Shown one piece after another: positions 15,210 through 22,704 of a stretch of 33,338 nt of DNA. Positions within the stretch are counted from its first letter, which is position 1. Each line of letters starts with the position of its first letter. Location of the stretch: positions 1 through 33,338 of the forward strand of contig CAZUGZ010000025.1 in assembly GCA_964620555.1 (NCBI GenBank), given 5' to 3'. Source of the stretch: JAPOQD01 sp964620555 (GTDB lineage Bacteria > Pseudomonadota > Gammaproteobacteria > Pseudomonadales > Halieaceae). The translations under genes were made by a program, and so were the position numbers. The notes below the pieces were generated by a model that worked only from the letters and a program-made list of their open reading frames with translations, was not told the DNA's origin and ran no database searches.

Positions 15210-16481
15210 TCAACTCCGCCAGACCAGTTCCAGGCCCGGTTCGCCGTCCTCGGCCTGGAAGCCCTCGCACACCCACAGGTCGGCCACCGCCACCAGTTGA
15301 TCCCGCTCGTTGAATACCAGGGGCAGGTCCTTGCGCAGCCAGGGCGGCACGCCGTGCTCGCGCAACAATTTCTTCACGGTCTGTCCGCGTTCCCGGCCGG
15401 CGGGTCGGCAACGCTCCCCACCGGCCCTTGGCAGGATCCGCAACCGGCCGCCGCGCGCCACCGAAATTCCGCGGCCCAGCACCGCTTCAAAACGTGGCTG
15501 CGGTGGTTCGGCCGCCGCCGTTTTCGCCAGGTACAACTGCTTGCGAAAGCGGCGCAGGCAATAGTCGGCGTTGCGCAACTCCGCTCGCCCCGGCGTGTCG
15601 CCGTCACCGGTCTGGCGCACGAATTCCAGCAGGGCCCGGCGCTCCGGCATGCGGCAATCGAGTCGCCTGAGCCAGGCGCGCAGCAACTGGCAGCGGGCAC
15701 TGACATCCAGTTCCGCCCAGCCCGATAACGAAAGGGTGGACTCGCCGTGGGCTACCCCCATGAGTGCATCCAGCCTCGACTCCTGCAACCCGGTGACGGC
15801 CCGGTCGCTCTCACGAGCTGCCGCGATGGCCCGATCGATACTTTCGCGGAAGGCCGGCCATCGAGTTTCGAGCCCGGGCAGCACCTGTTGGCGCAGGTAA
15901 TTGCGGTCCAACGCCGGATTCCGGTTGCTGTCATCTTCCACCCAGCTCAGGTCATGCTCGGCGGCATGCTCCGCCAACTGCTCGCGGGTACAACGCAACA
16001 GTGGCCGCAGCAGGATGCCCCGACCCAGTGAACGCTGGGCCGGCATGCCCGCCAGTCCGGTCATCCCGGCACCGCGCAACAGGCGCAGCAGAAAGGTCTC
16101 TACCTGGTCATCCTGATGATGGGCCTGCAGCAGACATTCACCTTCGCCCAGGTGCTGTTCAAACAGGCGGTAGCGCACTGCGCGTGCCGCCGCCTCCGGG
16201 CCGTCGCCACTCGGGTGCACCCGCGCCTTCTCCGCAATGAACTCGACCCCCAGGGCACGGCATGTGGTTTCACAATGCCGCTGCCAGTCATCCGCAGCGG
16301 CGCTGAGTTGGTGGTTGACGTGCAGCGCGCACAGGTCGGGCAGGCGCTGCTGCCGTTGCATGGAGTGCAGGAAATGCAGCAGCACCGTCGAGTCGCGGCC
16401 GCCACTGTAGGCAATCAGCCAGCGCCCGCGGTCGAGAAACGGTTCCAGCGTCTCGTGGATTGCCTGAGCGGGCAGCGCCAT
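15210..16481 (-). CDS. tilS: tRNA(Ile)-lysidine synthase
   Basis: A 423-residue ATP-dependent enzyme that attaches lysine to C34 of the CAU-anticodon isoleucine tRNA, switching its decoding from AUG to AUA. The PP-loop SGGRDS is at 26-31 (the family consensus is SGGxDS). The HHQDDQVETFLLRLLRGAGMTGLAGM block follows near 120-146. The TilS middle domain and the C-terminal domain (about 340-420, including GRERGQTVKKLLREHGVPPWLRKDLPLVF) are both present, as in the two-domain E. coli type. It starts 16 bases after accA. Confidence 0.96.
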   Translation of the reverse strand: MALPAQAIHETLEPFLDRGRWLIAYSGGRDSTVLLHFLHSMQRQQRLPDLCALHVNHQLSAAADDWQRHCETTCRALGVEFIAEKARVHPSGDGPEAAARAVRYRLFEQHLGEGECLLQAHHQDDQVETFLLRLLRGAGMTGLAGMPAQRSLGRGILLRPLLRCTREQLAEHAAEHDLSWVEDDSNRNPALDRNYLRQQVLPGLETRWPAFRESIDRAIAAARESDRAVTGLQESRLDALMGVAHGESTLSLSGWAELDVSARCQLLRAWLRRLDCRMPERRALLEFVRQTGDGDTPGRAELRNADYCLRRFRKQLYLAKTAAAEPPQPRFEAVLGRGISVARGGRLRILPRAGGERCRPAGRERGQTVKKLLREHGVPPWLRKDLPLVFNERDQLVAVADLWVCEGFQAEDGEPGLELVWRS

Positions 16482-16497
16482 GTGGGAATTCCGGGAA

Positions 16498-17445
16498 TCA
16501 GTTCCCGTAGGACATCAAACGACGGTAGCGCTGCTCCAGCAGTTCCTCCATGGGCAGCGCCTGCAGACGCGCCAACTCCACCACCAAATGTTCGCGGATG
16601 CGGCTGGCGGTCAGGTCGATGTCCCGGTGGGCGCCACCCAATGGTTCGGCGATGGTGGCGTCCACGATACCCAGTTCCTGCAACACCGCAGAGGTCACCC
16701 CCATGGCCTCGGCCGCCTCGGCGGCTTTGTCGGAAGTCTTCCAGATGATATTGGCACAACCCTCCGGGGAAATGACGAAATAGGTCGCGTACTGCAGCAT
16801 CACCAGGTGGTCGCCCACGCCGATACCCAGGGCGCCACCGGAACTGCCTTCGCCGATCACCGTGCAGATGACGGGAACCCTGAGCCGCGACATGACCGCC
16901 AGATTCTGGGCGATTGCCTCGGAAATGCCACGCTCCTCGGACTCGGTGCCGGGGTAGGCTCCGGGTGTATCTATCAGGGTAATCACCGGCAGTTGGAAAC
17001 GTTCCGCCAGTTCCATCAGCCGCAGCGCCTTGCGGTACCCCTCCGGTCTGGGCATTCCGAAGTTGCGAGCCACCTTGTCCTGAACGCTGCGGCCCTTTTC
17101 CTGCCCGATCACCATCACCGGTTCCCCTTCGAGACGAGCGACACCGCCGACGATGGCCGGATCGTCGGCAAAATGACGGTCACCGTGCAACTCTTCGAAT
17201 TCGGTAAAAACGCGGGGCAGGTAATCCAGGCTGTAGGGCCGCTGCGGGTGGCGCGCCACTTTTACGATATCCCAGGCAGTCAGGTTGGAATAGATCCTTT
17301 CGGTGAGTCTGGTGCTTTTCCGGCGCAGCGCGGCAATCTCCTCGCTGACGTTGATTTCATTGTCGGAGCCTACCAATTGCAATTCTTCGATCTTGATTTC
17401 CAGTTCCGCGATGGGCTGCTCAAAATCCAGGAAATTGGCGTTCAT
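16498..17445 (-). CDS. accA: Acetyl-CoA carboxylase carboxyltransferase alpha
   Basis: This 315-residue alpha subunit pairs with AccD to transfer the carboxyl group from carboxybiotin to acetyl-CoA, giving malonyl-CoA for fatty-acid synthesis. The N-terminus NFLDFEQPIAELEIKIEEL matches E. coli AccA closely and fixes the ATG at 17445. The crotonase-like core includes FVAD-region equivalents DDPAIVGGVARLEG, GQEKGR, LIDTPGAYPGTESEERG and EGSSGGALGIGVGD. No strong ribosome site is visible before the start. It lies downstream of dnaE after an 88-nt gap containing an inverted repeat. Confidence 0.97.
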   Translation of the reverse strand: MNANFLDFEQPIAELEIKIEELQLVGSDNEINVSEEIAALRRKSTRLTERIYSNLTAWDIVKVARHPQRPYSLDYLPRVFTEFEELHGDRHFADDPAIVGGVARLEGEPVMVIGQEKGRSVQDKVARNFGMPRPEGYRKALRLMELAERFQLPVITLIDTPGAYPGTESEERGISEAIAQNLAVMSRLRVPVICTVIGEGSSGGALGIGVGDHLVMLQYATYFVISPEGCANIIWKTSDKAAEAAEAMGVTSAVLQELGIVDATIAEPLGGAHRDIDLTASRIREHLVVELARLQALPMEELLEQRYRRLMSYGN

Positions 17446-17500
17446 GGAGCACACTGTTGGTGATTTTGACGGCACAGAGTGTACACAACAGCTTGTTTTT

Positions 17501-17522
17501 TCACCAGTTATCTACTTGGTGA
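17501..17522. repeat. Inverted repeat in the dnaE-accA gap
   Basis: TCACCA (17501-17506) and TGGTGA (17517-17522) can pair with a 10-nt loop. A run of T precedes the stem on the + strand, which places A residues after it in the dnaE transcript, so it does not look like a dnaE terminator. The words TCACCAA/TTGGTGA recur in the dispersed element near cdsA, and another TTGGTGA lies at 17458-17464 in the same gap. Confidence 0.4.
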
Positions 17523-17533
17523 TATTGCCGGGT

Positions 17534-20500
17534 TCAGCCGGCCGACCGGTAACTCAGCGCCACACTTTTGGTGCCCACGAGCTGGCGCAGCCCCTCTATC
17601 AACTCGTCGCTGGGAGAAACCCGCCAGTCGTCGCCCAGGTCGATGCGCGCGCGCTGTTCCGCCCGTCTGTACCAGAGGGTCACCGGGCAGTTACCGCGGG
17701 CCGGTTGCAACAGCGTTTCCAGTTGCCGGGTCAACTTTTCATCCACCTGCTCCTGTTGCAGTTCGATGCTGAGTTCCCGCGCCCGACTGCGCCGGATCTG
17801 CTGCAGGTCGCTGACCCGTGTGGCGCGGATGGAAGCCTTGCCGGAGACTTCGTAGACATTCACGGTGCCCTCGACGATCAGGATATTGCCCTTTACCAGC
17901 AGTTCCCGGCTCTGCTGACAGACATCGGAAAAGGCGACTACCTCGATGCGGGCACTGCCATCGTCCAGCGACAGGGTCGCCATGTCGTCTCCTTTCCTGG
18001 TCCTCCTGGTGTTGACCGTGTCCACCAGGCCGGCGACCGTTTGGCCGCTCGAACGGTCGTTTTCCAGGTCGGCGATACGGGTCGGTGCCAACTGGCGCAG
18101 TTCCTGCCGAAATTCATCGAAGGGGTGGCCGGTAATCCACAGGCCCAGCGTCAGCTTTTCCCCCTCCAGGGTCTCCCGCTCCGACCACGGCGGCACCTGC
18201 CGATATTTGCCGTACACGTCGTCTTCGCAGGCTGCCTCCACCACGCTGCCGAACAGGTCTTCCATGCCCGCGACGTCGTTACTGGCCTGTTGCTGGCCGA
18301 CCTTCAGGGCGTCGTCCAGGCTGGCCATCAACACCGATCGCTGTTCCCCCAGCGAGTCGAAGGCCCCGGCCTGAATCAGGGACGCCACGACGCTGCGGTT
18401 GATTCGGTGGGAGTGGGTGCGAACACAGAAATCGAACAGGCTGGTGAATTTTCCTCCCTGCCGGCGCGCCCGCAGGATTTCCTCCACCGGCCCGGCGCCC
18501 AGACCCTTGATGGCGCCCAGACCGTAGACGATTTCTCCCCTGGGGTTGACGGTGAAACGATACTCTCCCTCGTCCACATCCGGGTGTTTCAAGCGTAGCT
18601 TCATGGCTTTGCATTCGTCGATGAGGACGACGATCTTGTCGGTGTCGTGCAGCTCGGCACTGAGCACGGAGGCCATGAACTGGGCCGGGTAATGCGCCTT
18701 GAGCCAGGTGGTCTGATACGCAAGCAAAGCGTAGGCGGTGGAGTGCGATTTGTTGAAACCGTACTCCGCGAATTTTTCCATCAGGTCGAAGATCTTTACC
18801 GCCAGGCGCGGATCAACCCCCTTGTCGGCGGCGCCCTGCTCGAATTTCTCCCGTTGCTCGGCCATTTCTTCCGGCTTCTTCTTGCCCATGGCGCGGCGCA
18901 GCAGGTCGGCACTGCCCAGGGTGTATCCCGCCAATTCCCGGGCAATCTGCATCACCTGCTCCTGGTAGAGGATGATGCCGTAGGTCGACTCGAGGATCGG
19001 TTTCAACCAGGGGTGCTGGTAGTGGGCATCGGGGTAGTACACGTTCTCACGGCCATGCTTGCGGGCGACAAAGTTGTCCACCATTCCCGAGCGCAGCGGC
19101 CCCGGCCGGAACAGCGCCAACAGGGCCACGACATCTTCGAAACAGTCCGGTGCCAGGCGCTTGATCAAATCCTTCATGCCCCTGGACTCGAGCTGGAACA
19201 GGGCGGTGGTTTGACCGCTGCACAAGAGTCGGTAGCTGGCCTGATCGTCCAGCGGCAGACGGTCGATATCGATGGGTGGCTCATCCCGTTCGCCGCGCAA
19301 CCGGTTGATCATCTGCACCGCCCAGTCAATGATGGTCAGGGTACGCAGGCCGAGAAAGTCGAACTTGACCAGGCCCACCTCTTCCACATCCTTCATATCG
19401 AACTGGGTCACCAGTCCGCCCCCGGACACATCGCAGTACAGGGGCAGGAAATCGGTCAAGCGGGATGGTGCAATCACCACACCACCCGCATGTCGGCTGA
19501 CATTGCGGGTGAGTCCTTCCAACTGCCGGGCCATGTCCCATATTTCCTGGGCCGCGGGGTTCTCGGCGAGGAAATCCCGCAGTGGCGCCTCGGCTGCCAG
19601 CGCCTTGTCCAGCGTCATTTCCAGTTCAAAGGGGATCAGCTTGGCCAGTTTGTCGCCCAGCCCGTAGGGCTTGTCCTGTACCCGTGTCACATCGCGCAGT
19701 ACACCCTTGGCTGCCATGGTGCCAAAGGTAATGATCTGGGATACCGCCTCGCGCCCATAGGTTTCCTGGACATAGTGGATCACCTCATCGCGCTTCTCCA
19801 TGCAGAAATCCACATCGAAATCCGGCAGGGATACCCGCTCCGGGTTGAGGAAGCGCTCGAACAGAAGATCGTATTCCAGCGGATCCAGATCGGTGATGCG
19901 CAGCGCATAGGCCACCAGTGAACCGGCCCCGGAACCGCGCCCGGGGCCTACCGGAATTCCCTGTTCCCGGGACCAGCGGATAAAGTCCATCACGATCAGG
20001 AAGTACCCGGGGTAACCCATTTGATTGATCACCCCGAGTTCAAAGTCCAGGCGCTGGCGATAGCGTCGCTCCCGTTCCCCCGCCTCGCCTTCCGCCTCCG
20101 GTCTCTCGGCCATCTGCGCGAGCCGCCGGTTCAGGCCGTCGTGGGACAGTTGGGCAATGTACTGTTCCAGGGTCTGCCCGGCGGGCACCGGGTAGTTGGG
20201 CAGCCTGGACAGGCCCAGTTCCAGCGTGACATTGCAACGCCTGGCGATTTCCACGCTGTTTTCCAGTGCCTCGGGAATATCGCTGAACAACTCGCACATT
20301 TCCTCGGCCGAGCGCAGATACTGCTGCTCGGAATAGAGCCGCACCCGGCGCGAGTCATTCAGCATGCGACCGGTCTGAATACAGACTCGCACTTCGTGCG
20401 CCTCGAACTGGTCCGGGTCGAGAAAGCGCACGTCATTGGTCGCCACCACCGGACAGCCGCTGCTGCTCGCCAATTCCACCGCGGCGTGCAGATACTCCTC

Positions 20501-21028
20501 TTCGTTTTCCCGGCCGGTGCGTTGCAACTCGATATAGAAGCGCTCGGGATAGGCCTGCATCCAGAATTGCAGTCGCCTGGCGGCCTGGTCGGCGCGGCCG
20601 GACAACAGGGCCTTACCGACGTCCCCGCTGCGCCCCGCGGACAAGGCGATCACTCCTTCTGCATAGTCCGGCAACCACTCTTTGTCGACCTGCGCCACCC
20701 CCTGATGCTGGCCTTCCACCCAGGCCCGGGAAACGAGTTTGACCAGGTTGTCGTAGCCTTGCCGGTCCGCGGCCAACAGGCACAGGGAGTTCACGTCACT
20801 GCGCTCACTATCCTCGAACACCTGGACGTCGACGGCGAACAGGGGTTTGACGCCATTGGCCAGGGCCGCCTGGTAGAACTTGACCAGGGCGAAGAAATTG
20901 CTCTGGTCACTGATCGCCAGCGCCGGCATGCCCAGTTCCACCACCCGTTGCAACAGTGGTTTGACACGTATCAGGCCATCCACCAGGGAGTACTCGGTAT
21001 GCAGTCGCAGGTGGATGAATTCAGGCAT
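17534..21028 (-). CDS. dnaE: DNA polymerase III alpha subunit
   Basis: The 1164-residue replicative polymerase catalytic subunit (E. coli 1160). The N-terminal PHP domain starts FIHLRLHTEYSLVDGL. The palm carries GPGRGSGAGSLVAYAL and the catalytic aspartates D403 and D405 in PDFDVDFCMEKR, with the third expected in VKFDFLGLRTL. The fingers contain AMGKKKPEEM and EYGFNKSHSTAYALL. The C-terminal part holds a helix-hairpin-helix and an OB domain (about 995-1070) and the tau-binding tail. It is complete and begins three bases after the rnhB stop, so the two are likely translated together. Confidence 0.98.
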   Translation of the reverse strand: MPEFIHLRLHTEYSLVDGLIRVKPLLQRVVELGMPALAISDQSNFFALVKFYQAALANGVKPLFAVDVQVFEDSERSDVNSLCLLAADRQGYDNLVKLVSRAWVEGQHQGVAQVDKEWLPDYAEGVIALSAGRSGDVGKALLSGRADQAARRLQFWMQAYPERFYIELQRTGRENEEEYLHAAVELASSSGCPVVATNDVRFLDPDQFEAHEVRVCIQTGRMLNDSRRVRLYSEQQYLRSAEEMCELFSDIPEALENSVEIARRCNVTLELGLSRLPNYPVPAGQTLEQYIAQLSHDGLNRRLAQMAERPEAEGEAGERERRYRQRLDFELGVINQMGYPGYFLIVMDFIRWSREQGIPVGPGRGSGAGSLVAYALRITDLDPLEYDLLFERFLNPERVSLPDFDVDFCMEKRDEVIHYVQETYGREAVSQIITFGTMAAKGVLRDVTRVQDKPYGLGDKLAKLIPFELEMTLDKALAAEAPLRDFLAENPAAQEIWDMARQLEGLTRNVSRHAGGVVIAPSRLTDFLPLYCDVSGGGLVTQFDMKDVEEVGLVKFDFLGLRTLTIIDWAVQMINRLRGERDEPPIDIDRLPLDDQASYRLLCSGQTTALFQLESRGMKDLIKRLAPDCFEDVVALLALFRPGPLRSGMVDNFVARKHGRENVYYPDAHYQHPWLKPILESTYGIILYQEQVMQIARELAGYTLGSADLLRRAMGKKKPEEMAEQREKFEQGAADKGVDPRLAVKIFDLMEKFAEYGFNKSHSTAYALLAYQTTWLKAHYPAQFMASVLSAELHDTDKIVVLIDECKAMKLRLKHPDVDEGEYRFTVNPRGEIVYGLGAIKGLGAGPVEEILRARRQGGKFTSLFDFCVRTHSHRINRSVVASLIQAGAFDSLGEQRSVLMASLDDALKVGQQQASNDVAGMEDLFGSVVEAACEDDVYGKYRQVPPWSERETLEGEKLTLGLWITGHPFDEFRQELRQLAPTRIADLENDRSSGQTVAGLVDTVNTRRTRKGDDMATLSLDDGSARIEVVAFSDVCQQSRELLVKGNILIVEGTVNVYEVSGKASIRATRVSDLQQIRRSRARELSIELQQEQVDEKLTRQLETLLQPARGNCPVTLWYRRAEQRARIDLGDDWRVSPSDELIEGLRQLVGTKSVALSYRSAG

Positions 21029-21031
21029 CGG

Positions 21032-21625
21032 TCACGACAGCAGTGCCTTTACAGGGGCGTAGGAGCGACGGTGGATCGGGGTCACTCCCAGTCGCCGCAG
21101 GGCGGCAAGGTGAGCGGCAGTGGGATACCCCTTGTTTCGTTCCAGACCGTAGCCGGGATACTCCCGGACCAGTTCACGCATTTCGCGGTCACGCCGCACC
21201 TTGGCCAGGATGGAAGCGGCGGCGATGCTCGGCACCTGGTCGTCACCCCCCACCACCGCGGCGCCGGGATAGGACCAGCGAGGCAGGTGGTTACCGTCCA
21301 CCAGGACGTATTGCGGGGTCACGGCAAGGGCTTCCACTGCCCGGCACATGGCCAGCAGACTGGCCTGCAGAATGTTGAGGGCATCAATTTCCGCCGCACT
21401 GGCACGACCGATGGCCCAGGCCAGGGCGCGCCTTTCGATTTCCTCCGCCAGGCCGGCCCGGCGCCGGGGGGAGAGTTTTTTTGAATCGCGAAGCCCGTGA
21501 ATTACCTGCTGCGGATCGAGGATGACGGCTGTGGCCACCACATCACCTGCCAGGGAACCGCGCCCGACTTCATCCACACCGGCCAGCAGGCCGTCCCGAT
21601 GGGCCCGAGCGGCGACTTCATTCAT
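21032..21625 (-). CDS. rnhB: Ribonuclease HII
   Basis: A 197-residue type 2 RNase H that cleaves RNA-DNA hybrids and removes single ribonucleotides from DNA. The catalytic residues are D18 and E19 (GVDEVGRGSLAG), D110 (LVDGN) and a further aspartate in KVRRDREM. RDSKKLSPRRR is the usual substrate-binding block. The ATG at 21625 was chosen by homology; upstream in-frame residues do not resemble the family. In E. coli and relatives lpxA and lpxB lie between fabZ and this gene; here only 46 nt separate fabZ from rnhB. Confidence 0.96.
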   Translation of the reverse strand: MNEVAARAHRDGLLAGVDEVGRGSLAGDVVATAVILDPQQVIHGLRDSKKLSPRRRAGLAEEIERRALAWAIGRASAAEIDALNILQASLLAMCRAVEALAVTPQYVLVDGNHLPRWSYPGAAVVGGDDQVPSIAAASILAKVRRDREMRELVREYPGYGLERNKGYPTAAHLAALRRLGVTPIHRRSYAPVKALLS

Positions 21626-21671
21626 GGCGTGAAGACCCTGGTGCGCCGCGCCGGCGCGACAGGGGGTGCGG

Positions 21672-22103
21672 TTAGCGGTCGGCACAGAGTATGGTGGCAG
21701 CGGCACACGTTGCGCCATCCACATCGGCCCTCACGTCGAATTTCCAGATACCGCGCCGGTCGGAGATCACCCGTGAGTACAGCATGACCTGGTCCCCGGG
21801 TACCACCGGTCGCTTGAAGCGCAAATTGTCGGCACCGGCGAAATAGTAAATGGAACCGTCCGAGGGTTTTTTTTGCATGGTCTTGAAGCCGAGAATGCCC
21901 GATACCTGGGCCAGGGCCTCCACCAACAGGACGCCGGGATAGACCGGTTTGTCGGGAAAGTGTCCATCGAAAAACGGCTCGTTCACGCTGACGTTCTTGT
22001 AGCCGACGATGGACTCGCCCAAGGTCAATTCGAGCACCCGGTCGACCAGTAGAAAAGGATAGCGATGGGGCAGGTATTCGCGGATTTCGTTCACGTCCAT
22101 CAT
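21672..22103 (-). CDS. fabZ: 3-hydroxyacyl-ACP dehydratase FabZ
   Basis: A 143-residue hot-dog-fold enzyme that dehydrates 3-hydroxyacyl-ACP in fatty-acid elongation. Catalytic H48 sits in NEPFFDGHFPDKPVYPG and E62 in LLVEALAQ. The LPHRYPFLLVDRV start is diagnostic. Two ATG codons are adjacent (22103 and 22100), preceded by a G-rich site GGGAAGGGG. FabZ consumes the same 3-hydroxyacyl-ACP pool that LpxA and LpxD draw on, which explains their usual clustering, but both neighbours are absent here. Confidence 0.97.
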   Translation of the reverse strand: MMDVNEIREYLPHRYPFLLVDRVLELTLGESIVGYKNVSVNEPFFDGHFPDKPVYPGVLLVEALAQVSGILGFKTMQKKPSDGSIYYFAGADNLRFKRPVVPGDQVMLYSRVISDRRGIWKFDVRADVDGATCAAATILCADR

Positions 22104-22135
22104 GCGGAATTCCCCTTCCCTGCCCCAACCACGTT

Positions 22136-22678
22136 TCAGGGCGCGGGCTCGGCGGGAGCAGCGACGGCCCGCTGATTGAGTTTGTCGGTCACCTTGGCGG
22201 TAATGCTGTAGCCGTTATCGGCGTGAACCACCGCGCCCTGCTGCAACAGCAGGCCAATGCCCTCGCTCTTGATCAGTTCCCGCAACACCTCCTGTACCAT
22301 TGGCGACAACTCCTGCAGCAGCGCCTGTCCCAATTCCTGCTCTGCCTGCTGCAATTTGCGCAACACGTGTTCCAGATCAGCATTCTTGTTGGCCAGCCGC
22401 TTGCGCGCCGCCTGCTGCTGTTCCGGGCTCATCACCGGCAACTCGTTCTGCAATTCCTTGATCAGTGCCTCGCGCTCGGCCTGCAGGCTTTCAAGTTCCT
22501 CCTTGTCCGCGCTATAGTCCTCCTGACTGCGCAGGGCACTGAGCCGCCGCTGAGACTCATCGGTCTGCAGGATCGCATCCTCCAGGTTAACCACGGCAAT
22601 CCGGCCCTGGGCAGATGCCAGGTTGGCGAACAGGACCAGAACCAGCGAGACAAACAAAATACTCAGGTACTTGAACAC
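22136..22678 (-). CDS. skp: Periplasmic chaperone Skp (OmpH)
   Basis: A 180-residue OmpH-family chaperone that binds unfolded outer-membrane proteins on the way to BamA. The signal peptide FKYLSILFVSLVLVLFANLASA is followed by the conserved RIAVVNLEDAI strand, then long charged helices (about 50-130) forming the coiled-coil tentacles. I chose the GTG at 22678 because GGAG lies six bases upstream; the ATG at 22690 (four codons longer) has no ribosome site and sits in an AT-rich spacer after the bamA stop. The C-terminal tail AVAAPAEPAP is low-complexity. lpxD, which normally follows, is absent: fabZ begins 32 nt later. Confidence 0.92.
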   Translation of the reverse strand: MFKYLSILFVSLVLVLFANLASAQGRIAVVNLEDAILQTDESQRRLSALRSQEDYSADKEELESLQAEREALIKELQNELPVMSPEQQQAARKRLANKNADLEHVLRKLQQAEQELGQALLQELSPMVQEVLRELIKSEGIGLLLQQGAVVHADNGYSITAKVTDKLNQRAVAAPAEPAP

Positions 22679-22688
22679 GTCGTTCTCC
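22679..22688 (-). promoter_or_regulatory. Ribosome site deciding the skp start
   Basis: GGAG occupies 22688-22685 on the minus strand, followed by a six-base spacer to the GTG at 22678-22676. It overlaps the alternative ATG at 22690-22688, so that upstream ATG would have to initiate without a site of its own. Confidence 0.6.
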
Positions 22689-22704
22689 ATTGTATGTAAA
22701 ATAA

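Noticed and set aside
17456..17533. Terminator or strong promoter in the dnaE-accA gap
   Set aside because: The stem is followed by A residues, not T residues, in the transcript sense, and the TACACT box has no acceptable -35 partner.
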